A stretch of 64,000 bases of DNA from Tsukamurella sp. 1534 (GTDB taxonomy: Bacteria; Actinomycetota; Actinomycetes; Mycobacteriales; Mycobacteriaceae). The translations under genes were made by a program, and so were the position numbers. The stretch spans positions 578,843 to 642,842 of the forward strand of contig NZ_HE997628.1 of NCBI RefSeq assembly GCF_000312385.1, given 5' to 3'. The notes beneath the pieces are model-generated. The model worked only from the letters and a program-made list of their open reading frames with translations, made no database searches and had not been told where the DNA came from. Positions 19,155 to 26,082 of this stretch are shown piece by piece. Numbering within the stretch: the first letter of the stretch is position 1; every line of letters starts with the position of its first letter.

Positions 19155-19234
19155 GGGGCCAGTCTGTCGTCTCCGGGACCTGGCGTCCACGACACGGACC
19201 CCACAGATCAGGACATCGGAGCGTGAACGGCGGC

Positions 19235-20119
19235 TCAGAGGTCCTTCGCGAACCAGAGGTGGGCGTACGGATTGTCGTTGTAGCTGTCCACCTCCCGGTA
19301 GCCCAGGCGCCGATACAGCGCGATGGCCTCGGTGAGGCCGCGGTTGGTGTCCAGCCGCACGGTGCGGACACCCGCGTCCGCCGCTCGGGATTCGAGTTCC
19401 GCCATGAGCCGGCGGCCCAGGCCCAGTCCGCGCACCGCCGGGGCCGCCCAGACACGCTTGACCTCCGCGTACCCGCCGTCCTGGAAGGCGAGCGCGCCGC
19501 ACCCCACGGTCTCGCCGTGCAGGCTCGCGACCAGGAGCAGCCCGTGCGGCGGCGTGATCGCGGTGTCGCGGATCGCCCCGCCGACGGCCGGATCGAATCC
19601 GTCGCGGAGCCGCTCGCCCAGCTCGGCGTAGTACGCGCGCGCGGCGAATCGCGATGGGGGAGAGGAGGCGTCGGCCTCGGAGATCTCGACCTGCGAGGCG
19701 AGCAGTAGGCGTTCGACCTCTTCCATCGCGGTCACGAGCCGGTCCCGCTGCCCCGGGCTCAGGGGGGCGAGCAGGGTCTCCGCGGCGGACTCGGACCGCG
19801 CTTCGAGCTCCGCGTACTCGTCGGCACCGCGCTCCGTCACCCGCGCGGCCCGGACCCGGGCGTCACCGTCGTCCCGCACGACGGTGACCAGGCCGTCCGA
19901 TTCGAGGGAGCGGAGCAGTCGGCTGAGGTATCCCGAGTCGAGGTCCATGCGGGTGCGCAGGTCGCGCAGGTCCACACCACCGCCGGCGCGGCCGATCTCC
20001 CACAACAGCCGGGCCTGCCCGAGCGGCCGGTCGCGCGCGAGATAGCGATCCTGGAGTACGCCCAACCGCTGCGTCACCGCCCGGTTGAACCGCCGGACCC
20101 GTGCCACCTGCTCCTTCAT
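19235..20119 (-). CDS. MarR regulator fused to a GNAT acetyltransferase
   Basis: The 294-residue two-domain protein has a MarR winged helix at residues 1-145 (LGQARLLWEIGRAGGGVDLR, MDLDSGYLSRLLRSLESDGLV) and a GNAT N-acetyltransferase domain at residues 150-294 (VKRVWAAPAVRGLGLGRRLM with the acetyl-CoA-binding R-x-x-G-x-G/R, and YRRLGYREVDSYNDNPYAHLWF at the end). Such fusions are common in actinobacteria; the acetylated molecule is unknown. No Shine-Dalgarno precedes the ATG. Instead TAAAGT ends 7 bases before it, suggesting a leaderless mRNA, and a perfect palindrome covers that -10. Confidence 0.88.
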   Translation of the reverse strand: MKEQVARVRRFNRAVTQRLGVLQDRYLARDRPLGQARLLWEIGRAGGGVDLRDLRTRMDLDSGYLSRLLRSLESDGLVTVVRDDGDARVRAARVTERGADEYAELEARSESAAETLLAPLSPGQRDRLVTAMEEVERLLLASQVEISEADASSPPSRFAARAYYAELGERLRDGFDPAVGGAIRDTAITPPHGLLLVASLHGETVGCGALAFQDGGYAEVKRVWAAPAVRGLGLGRRLMAELESRAADAGVRTVRLDTNRGLTEAIALYRRLGYREVDSYNDNPYAHLWFAKDL

Positions 20120-20122
20120 ATC

Positions 20123-20138
20123 TCTGACTTTAGTCAGA
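20123..20138. promoter_or_regulatory. Palindromic operator of the MarR-GNAT gene
   Basis: TCTGACT-TT-AGTCAGA is a perfect 16-base inverted repeat 3 bases upstream of the start codon. It overlaps the candidate -10 (TAAAGT on the minus strand). Size and position match autoregulatory MarR operators, so repression by blocking polymerase is expected. Confidence 0.7.
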
Positions 20139-20159
20139 TACGTCGTGCCGGGGCAACGG

Positions 20160-20990
20160 TCAGACGGTGGCGACGAGCATCTCCTCGCCGTGCGACGGCA
20201 CGAGTCCGTCGGCGCGGTCGGCGAAGTAGCGGGCGGTCGTCTCCGCGGTGGAGATCGTGCGTGCGTCACGCAACCCGCAGGCGAGGGCGCACTGGACCGC
20301 CTCGTCCGGTGTGTAGAAGGAGACGAACGGGTTTCCGTTGCGGGCCGCGCCGCGCATGCTGACCTCCCGGGCCCGCCGGTCGGCGCCGGTGAGCAGCTCG
20401 GTGGGCGGCTGGTACGTCATGACGAGGACGGCGCCCGGCGCGAACCCGGCGGCGACGGAGCGCAGCACGCCTTCGGTCGCCTCCCGTGAGAGGTACATGG
20501 AGACGCCGAGTGATGCGACCACCGCGGGGCGGTCGCCGTCGAATCCGGTCGCCGCGAGGTGGGCGACCCAGCCGTCGTCGGTCTCGAAGTCCACCGGCAC
20601 GAAGCGCTGGCGCGGGTCGAGGAGGCCGAGGTCGGCCAGACGGGCCCGCTTCCACTCCTGAGGTCCCGGTTCGTCGACCTCGAACACCGTCGCCGCGGCG
20701 CCCGGATGCCGCTGGGCGAAGGTGTCGAGCCCGGCGCCGAGGAGGACGTACTGATCGGCGCGGGTCTCGAGGACGAGGTCCTCGACGATCCGCGAGCGTG
20801 CGGCGACCCATGCCCGCATGCCACGGGAGAACGACGGGTCCATGTCGCCGCGGTCGCGCCACCCGGCGTCGGGCGCCAGGAGAGCGAGGCCGACTGTGTC
20901 GGTGAGGACCGCCGGCGAGTCGAGTTCGGCGTGCAGCGCCCGCCACAGGGCGGTCCGGACCGCCGTGTCCTCGGGGGCGACGGGCTTCAC
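20160..20990 (-). CDS. SAM-dependent methyltransferase, leucine carboxyl methyltransferase family
   Basis: The 276-residue protein belongs to the PF04072 family (the many putative SAM methyltransferases of mycobacteria). It shows VLLGAGLDTFAQRHPGAAAT, the family's GxGxDT-like SAM loop, then VFEVDEPGPQEWKRARL with the acidic ribose-binding residue and ASLGVSMYLSREATEGVL. The N-terminus contains the usual AVRTALWRALHAELDSPAVL. The methyl acceptor is unknown for nearly all bacterial members. Its start overlaps the VOC gene stop by 4 bases, so it is the last gene of a short operon. Confidence 0.85.
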   Translation of the reverse strand: MKPVAPEDTAVRTALWRALHAELDSPAVLTDTVGLALLAPDAGWRDRGDMDPSFSRGMRAWVAARSRIVEDLVLETRADQYVLLGAGLDTFAQRHPGAAATVFEVDEPGPQEWKRARLADLGLLDPRQRFVPVDFETDDGWVAHLAATGFDGDRPAVVASLGVSMYLSREATEGVLRSVAAGFAPGAVLVMTYQPPTELLTGADRRAREVSMRGAARNGNPFVSFYTPDEAVQCALACGLRDARTISTAETTARYFADRADGLVPSHGEEMLVATV

Positions 20991-21328
20991 GCCGTGCCGG
21001 GGGCCTGGATGATCCAGGTCCGTCCGTCGGGGTCGTGCACCGTGGCCTCGCGTGTGCCGTAATGGGTGTCGGCGAAGTCCGTGGCACCTCCTCCGGGCGC
21101 CGGCCGGAAGTCGTTCTCGTGGTGCACGCGGAGCACCGGGGTGATGGCGACGGGTGCCTCGGGCGGTACCTCGGCGACGAACAGCGTCGGTCCGGTCGCG
21201 GCGGTGAGCTGTCCGGAGCCGTGCCCGGTGTCGAAGTCGATCGCGTAGCCGAGATCGGTGAGGAACTTGGCGGTCGCGCCCCAGTTGTGGGTGCTGATGA
21301 AGACGGTGTCGATGCCCTGTGTGGACAC
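20987..21328 (-). CDS. VOC/glyoxalase-like protein
   Basis: The 113-residue vicinal-oxygen-chelate fold protein has the N-terminal beta-alpha unit FISTHNWGATAKFLTDLGYA, the middle HHENDF stretch, and the C-terminal ATVHDPDGRTWIIQAPG. The family includes metal-dependent enzymes and antibiotic-binding proteins. Which type this is cannot be told. It is coupled by a 4-base overlap to the methyltransferase and lies 4 bases after a small ribbon-helix-helix gene, suggesting a three-gene unit. Confidence 0.8.
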   Translation of the reverse strand: MSTQGIDTVFISTHNWGATAKFLTDLGYAIDFDTGHGSGQLTAATGPTLFVAEVPPEAPVAITPVLRVHHENDFRPAPGGGATDFADTHYGTREATVHDPDGRTWIIQAPGTA

Positions 21329-21332
21329 GGTG

Positions 21333-21506
21333 TCACTCCTCGGATTCGGTATCGGGGGACCGGTCGGCGAGGTAGGCGGCCAACGCGTCCGCCGTGAGGG
21401 CGGACAGCGACTGCTCGGTCTCCAGGGCGCGCAGCTTGACCTGCTTGATGAGTGCGACCGGGAGGTACACGTTGAACTGCTTGACCTCGTCTCCCATGGC
21501 TAGCAT
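21333..21506 (-). CDS. Small ribbon-helix-helix-like DNA-binding protein
   Basis: The 57-residue protein reads [20 protein letters not shown], then a helix [16 protein letters not shown] and a second helix [13 protein letters not shown]. The strand-helix-helix order and [14 protein letters not shown] are typical of CopG/Arc-type ribbon-helix-helix proteins. No toxin gene is adjacent. No Shine-Dalgarno is seen. TAGGTT sits 6 bases before the first ATG, so a leaderless mRNA starting at 21506 is likely; the ATG 9 bases later is the alternative. It probably represses the following VOC-methyltransferase genes through the CTAG repeats over its own start. Confidence 0.75.
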   Translation of the reverse strand: MLAMGDEVKQFNVYLPVALIKQVKLRALETEQSLSALTADALAAYLADRSPDTESEE

Positions 21507-21519
21507 GCTAGCAACCTAG
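21499..21519. promoter_or_regulatory. Palindrome and 8-bp-spaced CTAG repeats over the RHH start codon
   Basis: GCTAGCATGCTAGC (21499-21512) is a perfect 14-base palindrome containing the proposed start codon. CTAG occurs at 21500, 21508 and 21516, exactly 8 bases apart. CTAG is rare in such GC-rich DNA. Tandem short boxes at this spacing are typical binding sites of ribbon-helix-helix dimers, so autoregulation is likely. Confidence 0.65.
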
Positions 21520-21590
21520 TAAGGACTCGTCCAGGTTGCGTTTCCTCGGAGTCCGCCCGCCGCCCGCGCCGATCCTCGTAACCTGACGGC

Positions 21591-23120
21591 ATGTTCGTGA
21601 ATCTGGGCGTACGCGACTTCCTGGACCGCGCCGAGCTGGTCTACCCCGACCGCACCGGCATCGTCGACGAACCGGACCAGCCGGCACCGTCGTGGGGTGA
21701 CACGACGTACGCGGAGATGGCGGCGCTGGCCCGCGGCCAGGCCGCGGCGCTCGACGCGCTGGGCGTCCCCGTCGGCGGGCGCGTGGCGATCGTGTCGCAG
21801 AACGCGGCCCGCCTCCTGACGTCCTTCTACGGCGTCTCCGGATGGGGCCGGATCCTGGTGCCGGTCAACTTCCGCCTCGCGGCCGCGGAAGTCGAGTACA
21901 TCGTGGAGGATTCGGGCGCCGAGGTGCTGCTGCTCGACCCCGAGGTCGAGCACCTCGCCGACGCCGTCACCGCGAAACACGTGTTCGTCCTGGGGCGCGA
22001 TGACGAGAAGATCTTCGGCCCGCGCGGCGCCGACGCGCAGCCGCGCCCGTGGGAGGGGGACGAGAACGCCACCGCCACCATCAACTACACGTCCGGTACC
22101 ACCGCGCGCCCCAAGGGCGTGCAGCTCACGCACCGCAACCTGTGGCTCAACGCCACCGTGTTCGGCCTGCACGTCGCGCTCACCGACCGCGACGTCCTGC
22201 TGCACACCCTGCCCATGTTCCACGCCAACGGGTGGGGAATGCCGTTCGCCGCCACCGGGGTCGGGTCCAAGCACGTGGTGCTACGCAAGGTCGACGGTGC
22301 CGAGATCCTGCGGCGGGTGCGCGATCACGGCGTGACGATCATGTGCGCGGCGCCGGCGGTGGTGACCGCCGCGCTCGACGCGGCGGCCGACTGGGACGGC
22401 CCGATCCCCGGCAGCGGCACCGTCCGCGTGATCTGCGCCGGCGCGCCGCCGCCCACCCGCGTGATCCACCGGGTGCGGCACGAACTGGGCTGGGAGTTCA
22501 TCCAGATCTACGGGCTCACCGAGACCTCGCCGCTGCTCACGGTCAACCGGGAGCGCGCGGAGTGGGCCGCGGACGACCCGATGGAGATCGCCCGCCGGCT
22601 GGGCCGGGCGGGGACGCCCGCGCTCGGTGTCGCGCTCCGGATCGACGAGGACGGCGAGATCCTCACCCGCACCAATCACGCGCTCACCGCGTACTGGAAC
22701 AAGCCGGCGGAGACGGCGGCGGCGCTGGAGGGCGATTGGTTCCACACCGGCGACCGCGGCACGTTCGAGGGCGGCTACCTGACGATCGCCGACCGCAAGA
22801 AGGACGTGATCATCTCGGGCGGCGAGAACGTCACCTCGATCGAGGTCGAGGACGCACTCGGCCTGCACCCCGCCGTCCGCGAGGTCGCGGTGATCGGCAT
22901 CCCCGATGAGAAGTGGGGCGAGCTGGTCACCGCGATCGTCGTCGCCGACGGGGTGACGGCCGAACAGCTCATCGCCCACACCCGCGAGCACCTCGCGGGC
23001 TACAAGTGCCCCAAGCGGATCGACTTCGTGGACGCGCTTCCCCGGACGGCCACGGGCAAGATCCAGAAGTTCGTGCTGCGCGCCCCGTTCTGGGACGCGT
23101 TGGAGCGCAAGGTCAACTGA
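21591..23120 (+). CDS. Acyl-CoA synthetase (AMP-forming, FadD type)
   Basis: The 509-residue ANL-superfamily ligase activates a carboxylic acid to the acyl-AMP and then the CoA thioester. The motifs in order are the P-loop NYTSGTTARPKGVQLTHRN near residue 165, QIYGLTETSPLLTVN near 305, WFHTGDRGTFEGGYLTIADR near 385, KKDVIISGGENVTSIEVEDA near 405, and the catalytic lysine in PRTATGKIQKF near the end. The length and hydrophobic pocket fit medium- or long-chain or cyclic acids. The start follows the family N-terminus MFVNLGVRDFLDRA. It lies near an acyl-CoA dehydrogenase, suggesting acid degradation. Confidence 0.93.
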   Translation: MFVNLGVRDFLDRAELVYPDRTGIVDEPDQPAPSWGDTTYAEMAALARGQAAALDALGVPVGGRVAIVSQNAARLLTSFYGVSGWGRILVPVNFRLAAAEVEYIVEDSGAEVLLLDPEVEHLADAVTAKHVFVLGRDDEKIFGPRGADAQPRPWEGDENATATINYTSGTTARPKGVQLTHRNLWLNATVFGLHVALTDRDVLLHTLPMFHANGWGMPFAATGVGSKHVVLRKVDGAEILRRVRDHGVTIMCAAPAVVTAALDAAADWDGPIPGSGTVRVICAGAPPPTRVIHRVRHELGWEFIQIYGLTETSPLLTVNRERAEWAADDPMEIARRLGRAGTPALGVALRIDEDGEILTRTNHALTAYWNKPAETAAALEGDWFHTGDRGTFEGGYLTIADRKKDVIISGGENVTSIEVEDALGLHPAVREVAVIGIPDEKWGELVTAIVVADGVTAEQLIAHTREHLAGYKCPKRIDFVDALPRTATGKIQKFVLRAPFWDALERKVN

Positions 23121-23139
23121 CGCACCCGCGGGCCGGCGT

Positions 23140-23589
23140 TCACGCGTGCCACGCGGGATCGCCGATGTTGTCGATCATCCGCTGGAGTGTGCGGATGGTG
23201 GTGATGAACTCCTCGTCGGTGACGCCGTCGCGGATCCGCGCGAGCGCTGCGCGGATGTCCGGCCACGTCTCCTCGCGACGCTTCCGGCCCGCGGGAGTCA
23301 CGGTGAGCGCACCGTCGGTCTCGTCGAGCAGGCCGGTCGCCACGAGCGCGACCACGTCGGGGCGCAGCGCGTCGTCGGTGTCGACGAAACCCGAGTGGTA
23401 CTCGACCACCTCGTCGACCGTCACCCCGCCGGGCCGGTCGGCGACGTAGTTGAGCGCCCACCACTGCGGTTGGGTCAGGCCGTGCCGTTCCAGGGTCGCG
23501 CGGATGTGGGTGACGGCCGAGCGGCCCGTCATGCTGGCCTAGTACCCGATGGGCTGGGCGAGGATTCGTTCGTCGCTGTAGGTCTCCAT
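23140..23589 (-). pseudogene. MarR-family regulator interrupted by an in-frame TAG
   Basis: From an ATG at 23587-23589 the frame reads METYSDERILAQPIGY, then TAG at 23539-23541, then ASMTGRSAVTHIRATLERH and GLTQPQWWALNYVADRPGG without further interruption to 23140. Relatives I know read QPIGYW followed by a helix at this point, so the TAG stands where TGG (Trp) is expected: a single-base nonsense change. An ATG only three codons after the stop (23530-23532) could restart translation and give a 130-residue protein missing helix 1, part of the MarR dimer interface. The winged helix (VDEVVEYH, DALRPDVVALVATGLLDET) is intact. Sequencing error is the main alternative. Confidence 0.75.
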
Positions 23590-23606
23590 GGAGGCGACGC
23601 TACGTA

Positions 23607-23622
23607 CTCAACAATGGTTGAG
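23607..23622. promoter_or_regulatory. Inverted-repeat operator upstream of the MarR gene
   Basis: CTCAAC-AATG-GTTGAG forms a 6-4-6 inverted repeat 17 bases upstream of the full-length MarR start. CAAC/GTTG half-sites of this type are typical for MarR proteins, so it is probably the autoregulatory site. It shares the divergent intergenic region with the acyl-CoA dehydrogenase palindrome. Confidence 0.6.
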
Positions 23623-23685
23623 GTCAAGGGGGAATCCGGGGGTTCGTGCACCGGTGGACCCGCGGGGTGCGACGATGGGGGTGAT

Positions 23686-23701
23686 ATAGAACATGTTCTA
23701 T
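23686..23701. promoter_or_regulatory. KstR/TetR-type palindrome upstream of the acyl-CoA dehydrogenase
   Basis: ATAGAACATGTTCTAT is a perfect 16-base palindrome ending 17 bases before the GTG start. It contains T-AG-AAC-AT-GTT-CT-A, matching the mycobacterial KstR consensus TnnAACnnGTTnnA. Binding by KstR or a related TetR repressor that releases on an acyl-CoA or steroid-CoA is the likely control. Confidence 0.65.
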
Positions 23702-23718
23702 CGCCCGGGAGGTCGCCT

Positions 23719-24942
23719 GTGTTCGAGTGGTCCGAGGAAGACGTGATGATGCGCGACGCGCTACGCGGGTTCATCGACAAGGAGGTGCGGCCGCACGTCG
23801 ACGAGTTGGAATCGGGGGCGCTGCCGCCGTACGACATCACCCGCAAGATGCTCGCCACTTTCGGCGTGGATCAGCTGAACCGCGAGAACCTGGAGGCCGA
23901 ACTGGCCGCCGAGGAGGCGGGGGAGAAGCCCAAGGGCGGCGGGTCCAGCACGCTCTCGTCCTCGATGTTCCTCATCCTCAACGTCGAGATGGCCGGCGTC
24001 AGCCTCGGCCTGATCGGCTCGATGGGTGTCAGCATGGGGCTCACCGTGTCCACCATCAAGTCCCGCGGCACCCTGGCGCAGAAGAAGCGGTGGCTGCCCG
24101 AACTGGTGACCATGGAGAAGGTCGGCGCCTGGGCCATCACCGAGCCGGACAGCGGCTCGGACGCGCTGGGCGGCATGAAGACGACGGTGCGCCGCGACGG
24201 CTCCGGCGGCTACATCCTCAAGGGGCAGAAGACCTTCATCACCAACGGCCCGCACGCCGACACGATCGTGGTCTTCGCCAAACTCGACGAGGGCGACGGT
24301 ACGCCGATCCGCGACCGCAAGGTGCTGACCTTCGTGCTCGATACGGGCATGGAGGGGCTCACGCAGGGCAAGGCGTTCAAGAAGATGGGCATGATGAGCT
24401 CGCCCACGGGCGAGCTGTTCTTCGACGACGTCCACCTGACCCCGGACCGGTTGCTCGGCGAGACCGAGGAGACCCCGGGCGGCGGGGGCGCCTCCGCCAA
24501 GGCCGGCTTCACCGCCGAGCGGATCGGCATCGCCGCGCTCGCGCTCGGCATCATCAACGAGGCGCAGCGGCTGTCCATCGACTACGCGCGCTCGCGCACC
24601 CTGTGGGGGCAGGAGATCGGGAAGTTCCAGCTGATCCAGCTCAAGCTGGCCGAGATGGAGGTCGCCCGGATCAACGTACAGAACATGCTGTTCACGGCGA
24701 TCGAGGCGTCCCGGGCGGGGAAACCGCCCTCGCTGGCGCAGGCCTCGGCCATGAAGCTGTACAGCTCGCGCGCGGCGACGGAGGTCGCGATGGAGGCGGT
24801 GCAGTTGTTCGGCGGCAACGGCTACATGGCCGAGTACCGCGTGGAGCAACTGGCCCGCGACGCGAAGTCGCTCATGATCTACGCCGGCAGCAACGAGATC
24901 CAGGTGACGCACGTCGCCAAGGGGCTGCTGCGCGGCGAGTGA
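23719..24942 (+). CDS. Acyl-CoA dehydrogenase (FadE type)
   Basis: The 407-residue flavoenzyme introduces the alpha,beta double bond into an acyl-CoA. Visible landmarks are WAITEPDSGSDALGGMKTT (substrate and FAD loop), GQKTFITNGPHADTIVVFAK, AFKKMGMMSSPTGELFFDDV, FTAERIGIAALALGIINEAQ and the C-terminal AVQLFGGNGYMAEYRVEQLA with YAGSNEIQ. The candidate catalytic acid lies in the MAEY/YRVEQ stretch. A loop of about 20 residues (LAAEEAGEKPKGGG) near residue 70 is longer than in short-chain enzymes. The start GTG at 23719 follows GGGAGG and begins the family N-terminus FEWSEEDVMMRDALRGF. A palindrome upstream suggests repressor control. Confidence 0.93.
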   Translation: MFEWSEEDVMMRDALRGFIDKEVRPHVDELESGALPPYDITRKMLATFGVDQLNRENLEAELAAEEAGEKPKGGGSSTLSSSMFLILNVEMAGVSLGLIGSMGVSMGLTVSTIKSRGTLAQKKRWLPELVTMEKVGAWAITEPDSGSDALGGMKTTVRRDGSGGYILKGQKTFITNGPHADTIVVFAKLDEGDGTPIRDRKVLTFVLDTGMEGLTQGKAFKKMGMMSSPTGELFFDDVHLTPDRLLGETEETPGGGGASAKAGFTAERIGIAALALGIINEAQRLSIDYARSRTLWGQEIGKFQLIQLKLAEMEVARINVQNMLFTAIEASRAGKPPSLAQASAMKLYSSRAATEVAMEAVQLFGGNGYMAEYRVEQLARDAKSLMIYAGSNEIQVTHVAKGLLRGE

Positions 24943-24958
24943 CGCGCCGTCGAACGCG

Positions 24959-24988
24959 ACCGGCCGGCCCCGCACGGGGCCGGCCGGT
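24959..24988. terminator. Bidirectional hairpin between convergent genes
   Basis: ACCGGCCGGCCCC and GGGGCCGGCCGGT form a perfect 13-bp stem with a GCAC loop, in the 63-base gap between the acyl-CoA dehydrogenase and the convergent lectin gene. There is no T-run on either side, as is usual for actinobacterial hairpins. It can serve both transcripts. Confidence 0.7.
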
Positions 24989-25005
24989 GCCGTGTCGACG
25001 GTCCG

Positions 25006-25578
25006 TCAGGGGATGGTGATGACCTGACCGACGTTGATCAGGTCCGGGTTCGCGATGCCGTTGTGCTGCGCGATCTCGGTGTAGCGGTTCCCGTCGCCCA
25101 GGTACTGCTCGGCGATGGCCCAGAGTGTGTCGCCCGACTGCACGGTGTGCGTGCGGGGCGCGGGCGCCGGCGGGGCGGGCGGCGCCTCGGCGGGGGCCGG
25201 AGCAGGCTCCGGTGCCGCCTCGCGGGCCGGCGCCGGTGCGTCGGTCGCGGTGTTGGAGGCCCACTTGTCGGCGTCACCCGCGTAGACGACGAGGTTGCGA
25301 TCGTCCTGGAGCACCACGCGGTCGGCGCCCGAGCCCTCGGTCCGCGTGGACCAGACGCCCTCACCCGCGCCGTTGTACAGAACGAAGTTGCCGTCGGTCT
25401 GGAAGTCGGCGCGCTCGACGCCCTTGCCGTCGGTGCCACTGGCCCACACCACGGTGCCGGCGCCCTCGGTCAGTACGAGGTTGCCATCGCTCTGCAGCGT
25501 CAGCGTGTAAGCACCGTTGAGGGAGTCGAGCGTCCCTCCCAGGCTCAGCTGATTGCCTGCGCGAAGCACGTCGGTCAT
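25006..25578 (-). CDS. Bulb-type lectin plus LysM protein without signal peptide
   Basis: The 190-residue protein has residues 1-110 forming a B-lectin (mannose-binding, monocot type) domain. Its three sub-repeats each carry Q/F-x-D-x-N-x-V-x-Y-like motifs: LQSDGNLVLTEG, FQTDGNFVLYNG and LQDDRNLVVYAG. Then a Pro/Ala/Glu linker of about 30 residues leads to a C-terminal LysM (THTVQSGDTLWAIAEQYLGD, ITIP). LysM binds peptidoglycan, so an extracytoplasmic role is expected, yet the N-terminus MTDVLRAGNQLSLGG has no signal peptide. Export may be non-classical, or it may act on lysed cells. AAGGGGAT precedes the ATG. Confidence 0.88.
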   Translation of the reverse strand: MTDVLRAGNQLSLGGTLDSLNGAYTLTLQSDGNLVLTEGAGTVVWASGTDGKGVERADFQTDGNFVLYNGAGEGVWSTRTEGSGADRVVLQDDRNLVVYAGDADKWASNTATDAPAPAREAAPEPAPAPAEAPPAPPAPAPRTHTVQSGDTLWAIAEQYLGDGNRYTEIAQHNGIANPDLINVGQVITIP

Positions 25579-25597
25579 GTGTATCCCCTTTTTGGGT

Positions 25598-25612
25598 TGT
25601 ACTCGGTGTACA
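25598..25612. promoter_or_regulatory. Inverted repeat upstream of the lectin gene
   Basis: TGTAC-TCGGT-GTACA is a perfect 5-5-5 inverted repeat 20 bases upstream of the lectin start, in the 132-base divergent gap shared with the thioredoxin gene. It could be an operator; no regulator gene is adjacent. Chance cannot be excluded at this length. Confidence 0.35.
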
Positions 25613-25710
25613 GCGGTCCACGCGGGAGCGTGCCCGGATAGAGAATAGCGATTTCGGGTGTCTTGTCAGGGGTTGGGAATCATGCAGTCGTTGAATTCGT
25701 TGAAACGGAT

Positions 25711-26082
25711 ATGGCGACCATGGAAATGACAGCAGAAAAGTTCGATCAGACCGTCACGGGCAACGACATCGTGCTCATCGACTTCTGGGCCTCCTGGTGC
25801 GGGCCCTGCAAGGCGTTCGCGCCGACCTTTGAGAAGGCATCCGAAGGGCATCCGGATGTGGTGTTCGCCAAGGTCGACACCGAGGCCGAGCAGAGCCTCG
25901 CGGCTGCCGCCAACATCCGCTCCATCCCCACCCTGATGGTGTTCAAGAAGGGCAACCTGGTCTACAACGAGGCCGGTGCGCTCCCGCCCGCGGCGCTCGA
26001 GGACCTCATCTCCCAGGCCAAGGAGCTCGACATCGAGCCGGCCGACTTCAGCGGCGCGGCCGAGGGCGAGTCGCAGGGCTGA
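25711..26082 (+). CDS. trxA: Thioredoxin
   Basis: The 123-residue thioredoxin has the classical active site FWASWCGPCKAF (WCGPC at residues 29-33) and the cis-proline loop IRSIPTLMVFKKG. It reduces cytosolic disulfides with electrons from thioredoxin reductase, which is not in this window. The last 15 residues are an acidic extension beyond the fold. The ATG at 25711 is preferred to an in-frame GTG 48 bases upstream, since the family begins around MATMEMTAEKFD. Its 3' end overlaps the convergent lycopene cyclase gene by 35 bases. This may be one of several thioredoxins, so the symbol is generic. Confidence 0.9.
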   Translation: MATMEMTAEKFDQTVTGNDIVLIDFWASWCGPCKAFAPTFEKASEGHPDVVFAKVDTEAEQSLAAAANIRSIPTLMVFKKGNLVYNEAGALPPAALEDLISQAKELDIEPADFSGAAEGESQG

